In this document: positions 17,822 to 27,119 of the stretch, piece by piece
Position numbering within the stretch: the first letter of the stretch is position 1
Layout: every line of letters starts with the position of its first letter
Assembly: GCA_963704455.1 (NCBI GenBank)
Contig: OY969905.1
Coordinates: forward strand, 1,116,001 to 1,180,000
DNA from: DASTCZ01 sp963704455
GTDB lineage: Bacteria > Acidobacteriota > Terriglobia > Acidiferrales > UBA7541
Direction of reading: 5' to 3'
DNA: 64,000 nt
The notes under the pieces: generated by a model
Seen by the model: the letters and a program-made list of their open reading frames with translations, nothing else
Told to the model about the DNA's origin: nothing
The model's database searches: none
Position numbers and translations under genes: made by a program

Positions 17822-18133
17822 ATGGTGGCAATACTCGCGATACTTCAAGATATGCATTTCATTGGATTTTCTGTGTCACGTTCGCTGCTCAGCTGGATCG
17901 CCATCGGCTTGATCGCCGGGTGGCTTGCGGGCACGCTCGCGCGCGGGCGCGGTTACGGCTGCATCGTGAACATCATCCTGGGGATGATTGGGGCCGTTCT
18001 AGGCGGCTGGATTTTCACGAAGTTGAATATCGCAGGTGGCGGGTGGCTCTACAGCCTCGCGGCTGCGACGGTTGGCGCGGTTATCCTGGTCGGAATCGCG
18101 CGGCTCTTCAGCGGAGGAAGTGACCGCGACTGA
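17822..18133 (+). CDS. GlsB/YeaQ/YmgE family stress-associated membrane protein
   Basis: A 103-residue, very hydrophobic protein with three predicted helices, of the transglycosylase-associated protein family. The Gly-rich pattern GLIAGWLAGTLARGRGYGCIVNIILGMIGAVLGGWIF is diagnostic. These small proteins appear in many stress regulons, but their biochemical role is not known. GGGGTG precedes the ATG at 17822 at a good distance. It is divergent from the SRPBCC gene. Confidence 0.85.
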   Translation: MVAILAILQDMHFIGFSVSRSLLSWIAIGLIAGWLAGTLARGRGYGCIVNIILGMIGAVLGGWIFTKLNIAGGGWLYSLAAATVGAVILVGIARLFSGGSDRD

Positions 18134-18220
18134 ACGGCGCGCACGCGAGCGTTCTCTCCAAATCAGTTTGCGCGCTCCACGCTGTGATACGATGCTCCGC
18201 AGACTATTTCGGAGCGAATA

Positions 18221-19885
18221 TTGAATCACAAGTCACTCTGGGCCATACCGCTCGGCGGTCTCGGCGAGTTCGGCATGAACATGCTCGCCTTGCGCTGCGG
18301 CGACGACATCATCGTCATTGATGCCGGGATGATGTTCCCCGAAGCGGAATTGCTCGGCGTGGACATCGTCATTCCGGACATCGCCTACCTGAAGCAGAAC
18401 AAGCAGATGGTGCGCGCGATTCTTCTGACGCATTGCCACGAGGATCACATCGGCGCGCTGCCATACATTTTGCGGGATTTAAACGTGCCGATTTACGGGA
18501 CGCGTTTCACGCTGGCTCTCGTGAAGCGGCGGCTCGATGAGCGGAACCTGCTCGACCAAGCTGTGCTGAAAGAAGTTAAAGCCAGAGACGTAATCGAGAT
18601 CGGCCCATTCAAAATTGAATTTATTCACGTGACGCACAGCACGATTGATTGCGTCGCGCTCGCAATCCGCACACCGGCTGGGATCGTGATTCACACGGGC
18701 GACTACAAGATGGACCCAACGCCGCCCGACCATCAGCCATTCGATTTGCATGCATTCGCGCGATACGGGGCGGAGGGAGTGTTGGCGCTCTTCAGCGATA
18801 GCACGAACGTCGAGCGGCCCGGTTACACGCCTTCGGAGCGAGTTGTCGCAACGCGAATGGAGGAATTATTCCGTGCTGCGCCGCGCAAGGTGCTGATCTC
18901 GTGCTTCGCTTCGTCTATTCATCGCATTCAGCTGATCGTGAATCTAGCGGCCGCCACGGGCCGCAAGATCAGCTTTGTTGGGCGAAGCATGGTGGATAAC
19001 GTCGAGATCGCGCACGATCTGGGACAAATCCGCATTCCGGATGGAATGGTCGTGCGGCCGCAAGACATCAAGGCCTTCGACCCGCACAAGCTTGTTGTTC
19101 TGGTGAGCGGGAGCCAGGCGGAGCCGATGTCGGCGCTTTCGCGTGTGTCGGTGGACAACCACCGCCTGATTTCCGTGGAAGAAAACGACACCGTGATTCT
19201 TTCGGCGCGCATCATTCCCGGGAATGAGAAGTCCATTTTCCGGATGCTGGATCACATGTTCCGGCGCAGGGCGCTCGTCTATTACGACAACAACGCAGGG
19301 GTGATACACGTTTCCGGGCACGCCAGCCAGGAAGAGCAAAAGCTGATGCTGCAGCTCGTAAAACCGCGTTACTTCATTCCGATTCACGGGGAATACCGGC
19401 AACTTTTCCGCCACGCGGCGATGGCGCATCAACTGGGCGTCGTGTCGGATGAAGTGATTCTGTTGGAAGACGGCCATCCAATTGAGTTCACGGAAAAAGG
19501 CGCATTCCGCCGGGAGCCGCTGCCCGCCGGGCGCGTGTGCGTGGATTCGGGCTCGCTCGAGGAGATCGAGGAGGTGGTCATCCGCGACCGCAGGCATCTG
19601 GCGGAGGACGGCGTGGTTGTGCCAATCATCGCGATGGACAAGCACAACGGGCGTCTGGGATCGCAACCGGAAATCGTCACACGCGGATTCCTTCCCAATG
19701 ATGACGGCGCGGAACTGATGGCGGGCGCGCGCGAAGTCCTGCTGCGCACGATCGAGCAATCCAACGCCGAGGAGAAATCCGACTGGGGCGTGATGAAAGA
19801 AAAAATTCGTGTGGAGCTGAAGCGCTATCTGAACAAGCAGACGTCGAAGCGGCCGTTGATTCTCCCTGTCATCCTTGAAGTCTGA
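18221..19885 (+). CDS. rnj: Ribonuclease J
   Basis: A 554-residue metallo-beta-lactamase/beta-CASP nuclease that degrades and matures RNA with endo- and 5'-exonuclease activity. The metal-binding motif is HCHEDH at residues 71-76 (usually HGHEDH), with further motifs HTGDYKMDP, FSDSTN, the beta-CASP FASSIHRIQ and FIPIHGEYRQL, and the C-terminal domain from about residue 450. The start is TTG at 18221: GGAG lies 6 bases before it and the residues after it (NHKSLWAIPLGGLGEFGMN) match the expected start. The Gly-to-Cys change inside the metal motif is unusual but leaves all ligands in place. Confidence 0.93.
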   Translation: MNHKSLWAIPLGGLGEFGMNMLALRCGDDIIVIDAGMMFPEAELLGVDIVIPDIAYLKQNKQMVRAILLTHCHEDHIGALPYILRDLNVPIYGTRFTLALVKRRLDERNLLDQAVLKEVKARDVIEIGPFKIEFIHVTHSTIDCVALAIRTPAGIVIHTGDYKMDPTPPDHQPFDLHAFARYGAEGVLALFSDSTNVERPGYTPSERVVATRMEELFRAAPRKVLISCFASSIHRIQLIVNLAAATGRKISFVGRSMVDNVEIAHDLGQIRIPDGMVVRPQDIKAFDPHKLVVLVSGSQAEPMSALSRVSVDNHRLISVEENDTVILSARIIPGNEKSIFRMLDHMFRRRALVYYDNNAGVIHVSGHASQEEQKLMLQLVKPRYFIPIHGEYRQLFRHAAMAHQLGVVSDEVILLEDGHPIEFTEKGAFRREPLPAGRVCVDSGSLEEIEEVVIRDRRHLAEDGVVVPIIAMDKHNGRLGSQPEIVTRGFLPNDDGAELMAGAREVLLRTIEQSNAEEKSDWGVMKEKIRVELKRYLNKQTSKRPLILPVILEV

Positions 19886-19950
19886 CGTTCACAATCTATT
19901 CACATTCCCTATCGCGACTGAGTTCTTTTGCCTTGCTACAATTCGCCTCC

Positions 19951-20412
19951 GTGAGCTATTCTCTGCGCCCGTTCGCGTTATCGGATTTTGATGCGCTTTA
20001 TGCGCTTGACCGCGACTGTTATCCACGCGGGATTGCTTATTCGAGGCGGGAGCTTCATTGGTATCTTTCACAACCGGGTGCAATCCGCTTCGTAGCCGAA
20101 GCGGAAAGCAAGTTATCCGGATTTATTCTGGCGGATGCTGACCCACCCCGGGGTCACATCATCACAATTGACGTGGCAGAAGAACACAGGCGCCATGGCG
20201 TGGGCACGCTGTTGCTTGACGCAGCCGAACGAGTATTGGCCGATTGCGGGGTCCATACAGTGGAAATCGAAACAGCAACTGACAACCAGGCCGGCCTTCA
20301 ATTCTGGTATGTTCACAAGTACCAGTTTGTTGGACGATTGCCCGGTTACTACCTCGGACGGATTGATGCAATCCGGATGGAAAAAGCGCTATCCCAAATG
20401 AGGGGGACCTAA
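19951..20412 (+). CDS. GNAT family acetyltransferase, RimI-like
   Basis: A protein of about 153 residues with the GNAT acetyl-CoA fold. Motif A is present as ITIDVAEEHRRHGVGTLLLDAAE, preceded by the beta strand GFILADADP and followed by VEIETATDNQAGLQFWYVHKYQFVGRLPGYY, which is the RimI-type end (E-x-N-x-x-A-x-x-x-Y). It may acetylate the N-terminus of ribosomal protein S18 or another protein, but RimI-like proteins are diverse, so I give no symbol. GTG at 19951 gives the usual VSYSLRPF start; a TTG at 19933 is an alternative and neither has a strong ribosome binding site. uppP follows after 6 bases. Confidence 0.85.
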   Translation: MSYSLRPFALSDFDALYALDRDCYPRGIAYSRRELHWYLSQPGAIRFVAEAESKLSGFILADADPPRGHIITIDVAEEHRRHGVGTLLLDAAERVLADCGVHTVEIETATDNQAGLQFWYVHKYQFVGRLPGYYLGRIDAIRMEKALSQMRGT

Positions 20413-20418
20413 TCGAGA

Positions 20419-21264
20419 ATGTCCATATTTCAGGCAATTGTGCTGGCGGTTGTTCAGGGGCTCACGGAATTTCTCCCAATTAGCAGCAGTGCACACCTTG
20501 CGCTTATTCCCTGGTTTGCAGGATGGAAAAACCCCGGACTGGCATTTGAAGTGGCACTCCACGCGGGCACTCTGGTTGCCGTTGTGCTGTATTTCTTGCG
20601 CGACTGGTATGAGCTGATCCTGGCAGGAATTGGCATCCGCGCTGCAGCGGGAATGAGCAACGATGACTTTGCATGGAAGCGGCGCCTGTTCTGGTTCATT
20701 GTCGTAGCCACGATTCCGGGCGCAATTGCGGGGCTGCTTCTTGAGAAACTCATCGAAGAACGATTGGGCCAGCCCGTGTCCATCGCCGTTGCGATGCTCG
20801 TAGCCGGTCTCGTGATGTGGTGGGTGGACCGGACCGCGTCGCTCCAAAGAAACCCGAGCGAGATCAAGCTGGGCGATTCGCTCATCGTTGGCACGGCGCA
20901 ATCGCTCGCGTTAATTCCGGGCGTTTCGCGGTCGGGGAGCACGATCGTTGCGGGGCTGTGGCGCGGGCTGACGCGCCAGGCCGCGGCGCGCTTCTCGTTT
21001 CTGCTTTCAACGCCCATCATCGCGGGAGCCGCGCTGGTGGAATTGCCGAAGGTGATCCAAATGCACCGCACCGGCACGCTTGACATGTCCCTCTCAACAC
21101 TCTTTATTGCCATCGCTGTTTCCGGGCTGGTTGGCTACGCCGTAATCGCTTTTTTCCTGCGTTACCTACAGACACGCACCCTCAAGGTTTTCGTTGTGTA
21201 CAGGGTCGCGCTCGGTATACTCATCCTGCTGTTCGTGTTCCTGCATCTGGGACCCGCGCGCTAG
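20419..21264 (+). CDS. uppP: Undecaprenyl-diphosphatase UppP (BacA)
   Basis: A 281-residue membrane phosphatase with about eight helices that recycles undecaprenyl diphosphate to the monophosphate carrier used for peptidoglycan synthesis. Both catalytic motifs are present: QGLTEFLPISSSAHLAL near the N-terminus and LIPGVSRSGSTIVAGLWRG in the second half. It also confers some bacitracin resistance in other bacteria. It lies between the acetyltransferase gene (6 bases upstream) and ftsK, all on one strand and likely in one transcript. Confidence 0.95.
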   Translation: MSIFQAIVLAVVQGLTEFLPISSSAHLALIPWFAGWKNPGLAFEVALHAGTLVAVVLYFLRDWYELILAGIGIRAAAGMSNDDFAWKRRLFWFIVVATIPGAIAGLLLEKLIEERLGQPVSIAVAMLVAGLVMWWVDRTASLQRNPSEIKLGDSLIVGTAQSLALIPGVSRSGSTIVAGLWRGLTRQAAARFSFLLSTPIIAGAALVELPKVIQMHRTGTLDMSLSTLFIAIAVSGLVGYAVIAFFLRYLQTRTLKVFVVYRVALGILILLFVFLHLGPAR

Positions 21265-21322
21265 CGCCCGCGCCCCCAGGGCTCAATTCATCGCCGCTAT
21301 CCGCCCAGCCAAGGAGAAGTTT

Positions 21323-23674
21323 GTGCGCTTACTGACGCCGACTGAAAATCACCGCGTCAACGAGTTGATTGGCTTTCTGGGCGCCACCACGGGCCTGCTC
21401 GTTGCGCTGAGTTTGCTTTCCTACAACCCGCACGACGGGTCGTTGAACGTGTCCGCCTATTCGACGGACTCGCATCCAGCCACAAATTGGATCGGGCCGG
21501 TGGGCGCGCACGGCGCCGACCTGCTCTTCCAAGGGCTTGGCTATGCCGCGTTCCTATTGCCCGCGGGGATCTTCGCGCTTGGCTGGCGATGGTTCCGCAG
21601 CCGGACAGCCGAATCGCCGAATATGAAATTGGCCGGCTGGGTGTTGTTCCTGCTCGGACTCCCTGCCCTGCTCTCGCTGTGGCATTTTCCGGAGGTTCGC
21701 GGAGCCGCGCCAGCCGGAGGTTTGCTGGGCGATTTGCTGGCAGCGGGATTGGCGGCGGCGTTCAACAGCATCGGAGCGCAGCTTGTGGTGATCGCGGCGC
21801 TGTTGGTGGCGCTGTTCCTGACCACGAAGTTTTCATTCCTTGGCACGCACGAAATGCTGAAGGGCCCGCTCGCTAGATTTGCGTTCCTGAACCGTGTGCG
21901 AGAGCGCTGGGCCGCTTGGCGTGAAGACCGCGAACAAGCGCGGCTGCGAAAACGTGTGGAGGAGATAAGAATCGCGGGGCGCCCGCCGGTACCCTCGCAA
22001 ATATCCGCTCACAAGGAAGCATCGATTGCGGTTGATGAAGATGAGATCGAAAACGATGAAGAAGCTGCGGAAGGAGAACTGAAGTCCGCGAAACGCGCGC
22101 CTGTAATTCTCCGATTCAAAGAAAGACTCACTGGAAAAGCTGAGTCAGATCCACCTACGAAGCCCACAACCGGTCCGAAGATCGCGCATGGGCCAGCCAA
22201 TTTCAAGCTCCCTTCCACCGGGCTCCTTCGCCCTGCAGCGCGCGGCGAGAAATTGCAGGAGGAAGAGCTGAAGAGTTGCGCGCGCGGCATCGAAGAAAAA
22301 TGCAGGGAGTTCGATGTCGGCGGTCACGTAACGCAAATCAATCCCGGGCCGGTGGTCACCACATACGAATTCAAGCCCGAAGCCGGAATCAAATACAGCC
22401 GGATTACGGGGCTTGCGGAAGACCTGTGCCTCGCTTTGCGCGCGGAATCCATTTTGATTGAGCGCATTCCCGGAAAATCCACGGTGGGCGTGGAAGTGCC
22501 GAACCATCACCGGGAAACCATTACCTTGCGTGAAGGAATCGAGTCGCCGGAGTTCGCCAATTCGGCATCAAAGCTCACGCTCGCCATGGGCAAGGATCTG
22601 ATCGGCCGCCACCGTGTCACAGATTTGGCGCTGATGCCCCACTTGCTCATCGCCGGTGCGACGGGAACGGGTAAGAGCGTCTTCCTGAACTCCCTGATTG
22701 TTTCCATGCTTTACAAATCCACACCGGACGAATTGAAACTTGTGCTGGTTGACCCGAAGCGTCTGGAGCTCGGGCTGTACGAAGACATTCCGCATCTATT
22801 GGCGCCGGTCGTGACGGATCCGAAGGTTGCGTCCAACGTGTTGCGCAACGCAACGCGCGAAATGGAAAAGCGGTTGAAGATGCTGGCGCAGAGGGGCGTT
22901 CGCAATATTGATCAGTACAACCGGACATTCAAACGCGGCGAATCGCTCTCGCTCTTCGATGACACGGAAGAGATGGAACACAAGCCGCTGCCCTACATCG
23001 TGATCGTTATCGACGAGTTGGCCGACCTCATGATGGTTGACACGAACAACGTCGAGGCCTCGATCACGCGTCTCGCACAAATGGCGCGCGCGGTGGGCAT
23101 CCACCTGATTCTGGCGACGCAGCGGCCCTCGGTGGACGTAATCACCGGCCTTATCAAGGCAAATTTCCCCGCGCGCATCTCATTCCGCGTAGCCAGCAAG
23201 GTGGACTCGCGCACGATCCTCGATTCCAACGGCTCCGAATCGCTACTCGGGCGCGGCGACATGTTGTACCTGCCGGCCGGCTCATCGCGGCTGCACCGCA
23301 TTCACGGGCCGCTCGTCACCGAGGAAGAAATTTCCACCGTTTGCGATTTCTGGCGCGCGCAGGCAAAGGCGGTATACAACGAAAAGCTGCTCGAAGCCCC
23401 CAAGGAAGAAGCCACGCCGGGAGAAGATGGCGAGGGCGGAGAAACCGAGGTGGACGACGATTTGTATCAGGAAGCTGTCCACGTGGTGTGCGAAATGGGC
23501 CGCGCCTCCACTTCCACTCTGCAAAGGCGGCTGCGAATCGGCTACGGGCGGGCTGCGCGCTTGATTGACATCATGGAGAAAGACGGCATTGTAGGCCCGC
23601 CGGATGGCACGAAGCCGCGCGAACTCCTCAAGAAAAAAGAGTGGATGCGTGAATTCGACGAAACAATGAAGTGA
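21323..23674 (+). CDS. ftsK: DNA translocase FtsK
   Basis: A 783-residue cell-division DNA pump. Four N-terminal helices (about residues 15-170) anchor it, followed by a charged linker of about 170 residues that is short compared with E. coli FtsK. The motor domain has Walker A GATGTGKSVFLN, VLVDPKRLEL, Walker B IVIDELADLMM and the ATQRPSVDVITG segment. The C-terminal winged-helix gamma domain (ALYQEAVHVVCEMG-type to GRAARLIDIMEKDGIVGP) reads KOPS sites and activates XerCD recombination. The start is GTG at 21323 with AAGGAG 6 bases upstream. An earlier in-frame start at 21194 would lie inside uppP and is less likely. Confidence 0.95.
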   Translation: MRLLTPTENHRVNELIGFLGATTGLLVALSLLSYNPHDGSLNVSAYSTDSHPATNWIGPVGAHGADLLFQGLGYAAFLLPAGIFALGWRWFRSRTAESPNMKLAGWVLFLLGLPALLSLWHFPEVRGAAPAGGLLGDLLAAGLAAAFNSIGAQLVVIAALLVALFLTTKFSFLGTHEMLKGPLARFAFLNRVRERWAAWREDREQARLRKRVEEIRIAGRPPVPSQISAHKEASIAVDEDEIENDEEAAEGELKSAKRAPVILRFKERLTGKAESDPPTKPTTGPKIAHGPANFKLPSTGLLRPAARGEKLQEEELKSCARGIEEKCREFDVGGHVTQINPGPVVTTYEFKPEAGIKYSRITGLAEDLCLALRAESILIERIPGKSTVGVEVPNHHRETITLREGIESPEFANSASKLTLAMGKDLIGRHRVTDLALMPHLLIAGATGTGKSVFLNSLIVSMLYKSTPDELKLVLVDPKRLELGLYEDIPHLLAPVVTDPKVASNVLRNATREMEKRLKMLAQRGVRNIDQYNRTFKRGESLSLFDDTEEMEHKPLPYIVIVIDELADLMMVDTNNVEASITRLAQMARAVGIHLILATQRPSVDVITGLIKANFPARISFRVASKVDSRTILDSNGSESLLGRGDMLYLPAGSSRLHRIHGPLVTEEEISTVCDFWRAQAKAVYNEKLLEAPKEEATPGEDGEGGETEVDDDLYQEAVHVVCEMGRASTSTLQRRLRIGYGRAARLIDIMEKDGIVGPPDGTKPRELLKKKEWMREFDETMK

Positions 23675-23731
23675 ATTCCCGCGAAGTCCGGGAAAGCACC
23701 AACCAAACACTCAACTTCCAACGCTGGCGGC

Positions 23732-26332
23732 TTATGGCGCTGTCTTCTTTAGGAAAGCGGAAAGATTCGCCTGTTGCAATTTTTTCAGCTCGATGCACGC
23801 GTTGACGCGATCCAGGGCATTGCGAAGCGGGCGTTCCGTGCCGGGCAGATTCTGGCTTGCAAAGAAATTTTGCGAGTCGTCTCGTAACTTTGGATCACAG
23901 AAACGTCCCGCGATGCTGACCAGACCGCTGCCGTTCGATGGGCCCGCCTTGTCATAAAGTTCCGTGAAATGCATCTTGAAGTACTCCCATGCAACTGACT
24001 GCGCTTCCGGCTTGGAGAAAAGCCCTACCACAGAACCTACGTTTTGGGGCTTCACGGAAGGGCTCAAGATGTAGTCTATCGTTCGCCGCACAAGGGATGG
24101 CTCCTGGAAAAGTGTCAGGCCCATGAAATAAATGTCGTACTCATTCGGAGCCTTAGCGGATTTCATATGCTCAATATATTTATCGTAGAGAGCTGCATCG
24201 CCGTTCAGGGCCGCGACAACCACTGCTGTGCGCGCCATTGAGTCAGACACGGAAGCGGGATCCTTCATATAGGCTTCCACTGTCGCACGAGAGCGAGCGA
24301 TCAGTTCCGGCTGCCTCCCGAAAATGGAAAGCACGGCGATTACTTCCGACCGCAATTCCTGCCGCTCGCCCGGCTCGCCGGGAACGGAATCCATCCCCAG
24401 ATCGTGCAGGAGCGGAGCGAAAAAATTTCGCAACCACGCCTCGAATGCGGGCTGATCGGCGGTTGATACGATGTTGTCGTGGAGCAGCGACATGTGGGAG
24501 AGCATGGCCTCAACGACCGGTCGCTGCCTTTCAGACTGAAACCCCGCGAAGCCGGATAGGTAATCCCCTATGCCAATACGCCCGACGCGGACCATCGCCC
24601 AGCCGTCCCCCAGGAAACGGATGCGGTCTTCCGCGGTCATTCCATTATTTGGAGCGGCGCTCATCTTCACATAACCCGCGGCGCCATAATCAACGCGAAA
24701 GTACCCGCGGCCGCCCGGGTTGACGAGCACGAATGACGAGCAACCGGGAATATCGAATGATTGACTGCTTCTTGTGAGGACTACATACATCACGTTTTCA
24801 GAAGCAGGAGCTCGCACGGCGACGGGAATCTCCCAGATTTCCTGCGATGGTTCGGAGAGTTTCGTGGGATCCGAGAAATAGCGCTGTTGTGCAAGGTTTA
24901 AAGTGGTGTGATCACCGCTGCATGATGATTTCACGGAGACCAGGGGTGCTCCGGGCTCGTCAATGAAAGTCGACATAATCTTGTCCACGGGTTTGCCCGA
25001 AGTTGCCGCGATGGCGCTCCAGAAATCCTCCGCGGTCGCATTGCCGTAGGCGTGCGCTTGCACGTACGCATTCACGCCCTTGCGAAACACCTCTGGGCCG
25101 ACGAAAGCCTCAATCATGCGGAGGACGGACGAGGCTTTGTCATATGCGATTTCGTCGAAGAGCGCGTCAATCTCCGCCGGCGTTTCCGCCTTCGCGCGAA
25201 TGGGGCGGATGGACGCGATGGAATCCGCATCCAAAACGCCATCGGTTTCCTGCACCTGTTCAAGCTGTGTCTGCCATTCCGGCCTCCACACTTGCATGGG
25301 CTTCCACGCCATCCATGTCGCGAATCCTTCATTCAACCATATGTCGTCCCACCACTTCATGGTGACAAGATCGCCAAACCACTGGTGAGCCATTTCATGC
25401 GCCAGCACACTGTAGACAGTTTCGTGCGCGTCTTCCGAAGCCACTTTATCGTCAATTAGCAAATCCGATTCGCGGTAAGTAATCGCCGCGACATTTTCCA
25501 TGGCTCCCGCGGCAAAATCGGGGAACGCGATGATGTCCAGCTTCTGGAACGGATATTTCGTGTAGTAGTAGCGGTCATAAAACTGAAGAATGTTCTCCGC
25601 CGACTTCAACGCATATGAGCCGAGCGCCTTTTTTTCAGGCACAGCGCACACGCGGATGGGGATTTCGTCCACGGCACCTTCCAAACATTGAAAATCTCCG
25701 ACCATCATGGCCACGAGATAAGAGGACATTTTCGGCGAAGGGGAAAATTTGAGTGTATGTTTCCCTTCGCCCGGCCCTGGCAAATCGGAAATAATGCGTC
25801 CATTGGAGATGGCAGTGTCGTCCTTATCAATCACAAGCGTGATTCGGAAAATGGCTTTGTAGGCGGGCTCGTCAAAAGACGGAAACGCGCGCCGGGCGTC
25901 GGTGGATTCAAACTGCGTTACCGCGTATGCGCGGCGTGCCGTTTTGCTGAGATAAAAGCCGCGCATCTGATCATTGAGAATCCCTGTGAACCGGATGTGA
26001 ATTTCTGCGGGGCCGACCGGAAGTGCATTGGGAACTTTGAGTGTAGCCTGGTCCTTGCTTTCATCGAAGGTCACAGTGGCTAGCTGAGGATGGCCGGCAG
26101 CGGTAATGGTGGCGTCCTGAATCTCAATCTCCGCGGAGTTCAACGTGATGGTGAGCGAGGGCCGCTGCAGCTTTACGTGAATCGATTCCTCGCCCGAGAA
26201 AGTTGCTTTGGTGAGGTCCGGCGTGAAGGAAAGGTCGTAGCTATCGGGAATAGCGTTTTCCGGCAGCCGCTGGCCGTAAGCAGCCATCGCCGGAAACATC
26301 GCGATTACTGCTGCAAGCACGATGCGTTTCAT
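23732..26332 (-). CDS. Secreted aminopeptidase N-type metallopeptidase (family M1)
   Basis: An 866-residue zinc aminopeptidase with a signal peptide (MKRIVLAAVIAMFPAMAAYG). It has the exopeptidase motif GAMEN at about residue 276, the zinc site HEMAH with the distal Glu in WLNEGFATW (about residues 313-317 and 335), and the ERAP1-like C-terminal helical domain (from about residue 540). It removes N-terminal residues from peptides, here probably in the periplasm for nutrient use. The ATG at 26332 is preceded by GGGGG at a suitable distance; a TTG two codons upstream is less likely. It is convergent with ftsK. Confidence 0.93.
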   Translation of the reverse strand: MKRIVLAAVIAMFPAMAAYGQRLPENAIPDSYDLSFTPDLTKATFSGEESIHVKLQRPSLTITLNSAEIEIQDATITAAGHPQLATVTFDESKDQATLKVPNALPVGPAEIHIRFTGILNDQMRGFYLSKTARRAYAVTQFESTDARRAFPSFDEPAYKAIFRITLVIDKDDTAISNGRIISDLPGPGEGKHTLKFSPSPKMSSYLVAMMVGDFQCLEGAVDEIPIRVCAVPEKKALGSYALKSAENILQFYDRYYYTKYPFQKLDIIAFPDFAAGAMENVAAITYRESDLLIDDKVASEDAHETVYSVLAHEMAHQWFGDLVTMKWWDDIWLNEGFATWMAWKPMQVWRPEWQTQLEQVQETDGVLDADSIASIRPIRAKAETPAEIDALFDEIAYDKASSVLRMIEAFVGPEVFRKGVNAYVQAHAYGNATAEDFWSAIAATSGKPVDKIMSTFIDEPGAPLVSVKSSCSGDHTTLNLAQQRYFSDPTKLSEPSQEIWEIPVAVRAPASENVMYVVLTRSSQSFDIPGCSSFVLVNPGGRGYFRVDYGAAGYVKMSAAPNNGMTAEDRIRFLGDGWAMVRVGRIGIGDYLSGFAGFQSERQRPVVEAMLSHMSLLHDNIVSTADQPAFEAWLRNFFAPLLHDLGMDSVPGEPGERQELRSEVIAVLSIFGRQPELIARSRATVEAYMKDPASVSDSMARTAVVVAALNGDAALYDKYIEHMKSAKAPNEYDIYFMGLTLFQEPSLVRRTIDYILSPSVKPQNVGSVVGLFSKPEAQSVAWEYFKMHFTELYDKAGPSNGSGLVSIAGRFCDPKLRDDSQNFFASQNLPGTERPLRNALDRVNACIELKKLQQANLSAFLKKTAP

Positions 26333-26590
26333 TGGCAAGCCCCCAAGAAGGATACGATTATGACGCAGCAGTAAGATTTGTAGAGCCAGACTTTAGTTGC
26401 TTGCCCGAAACTCCCACAGAATGGCGCGGAAATTAGCTAGGACAATGCGATTGCGCGCAGTTCACAATGAGCCCGCAGCATATCCTTTCGTTACTCATCG
26501 CGTCCACTCAGGCCCAGTTGTTGCTGCGCCGGCACGCGGACGCATTTCGTTTTTCGCGGCGCAGTGTGTAAAATGTTTTCTCCTCACTGT

Positions 26591-26665
26591 GCCGGGGTAG
26601 CTCATTGGTAGAGCGCAGCCCTGAAAAGGCTGGCGTAGGCAGTTCGATTCTGCCCCCCGGCACCA
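26591..26665 (+). tRNA. tRNA-Phe (anticodon GAA)
   Basis: A complete cloverleaf. The acceptor stem GCCGGGG/CCCCGGC is perfect; the D-arm is GCTC/GAGC, the anticodon stem CAGCC/GGCTG with loop CTGAAAA (anticodon GAA), the variable loop GCGTA and the T-arm GGCAG/CTGCC with TTCGATT. The discriminator base is A and CCA is encoded (26663-26665). A TAAAAT at 26569-26574 could be the -10 box. The 3' end coincides with the end of a decayed recombinase-like reading frame on the other strand. Confidence 0.97.
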
Positions 26666-26941
26666 TCCGTATTGCGGGGATAATAAAATCCGCCGAACAA
26701 GTTCCACTCGCCTAAAGCAATCAGGGGGTTTTGCCCGATCGTTGTCCTCTGGCAGCATCAAGTCAATTGATTCGACATGCTTCCGGATTTCGGTGTTAGC
26801 GGTCGGTATATCCTCGTGGAAAAGCAAGCGGGCATCCTTCAATCGAGACATGGCGAACTGCCGGACGCTTCGGTCACGAGCTTCGTGTGATTCCGCGTCC
26901 GGAGCAAGCAGCTTTTCGTGAATGGCGCCGATAGCGCGTTC
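26666..26941 (-). pseudogene. Probable remnant of a serine recombinase C-terminus abutting tRNA-Phe
   Basis: Minus-strand reading from 26941 gives ERAIGAIHEKLLAPDAE and then FAMSRLKDARLLFHEDIPTA followed by NTEIRKHVESIDLMLPEDN, with no start codon at its head and a stop just before it. In the next frame, from about 26715, it continues as EWNLFGGFYYPRNTDGAGGQ into the tRNA. The pattern of an R-L-x-D-x-R-x-L-L helix, a K-H-V-x-x-I-x-L strand and a closing W-x-L-F/L-G fits the C-terminal region of large serine recombinases as I know them. One frameshift separates the two parts. The rest of the gene is absent, so this would be a scar of an element once inserted at the tRNA. The family call is inference from a short stretch. 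Confidence 0.45.
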
Positions 26942-27079
26942 CTAAGTCGTGAACGCAGATACAATGGCCGCGGATTCTTCAAATGGAAGGTAACGCTCAA
27001 TGCTATTGATTCTAAAACCAGGCAGACCTGAAATGAATGACAAGCGATAGGAACCAAGGAATGATATATGCATAAGGCC

Positions 27080-27108
27080 TTGACGTATGTAAACAGGTGT
27101 TTTAAACT
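27080..27108 (+). promoter_or_regulatory. Promoter with embedded palindrome upstream of the TetR-type efflux operon
   Basis: TTGACG (27080-27085), a 17-base spacer and TAAACT (27103-27108). The spacer contains the perfect palindrome AAACAGGTGTTT (27091-27102), a likely site for the TetR-type repressor encoded just downstream. Transcription would begin near 27115, only about 5 bases before the ATG at 27120. Confidence 0.6.
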
Positions 27109-27119
27109 AGCGTTTGAAT

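Noticed and set aside
26495..26851. A 118-codon minus-strand open frame running through tRNA-Phe
   Set aside because: Its middle part is only the reverse complement of the tRNA and there is no start signal. Its N-terminal part is treated instead as part of the probable recombinase remnant.
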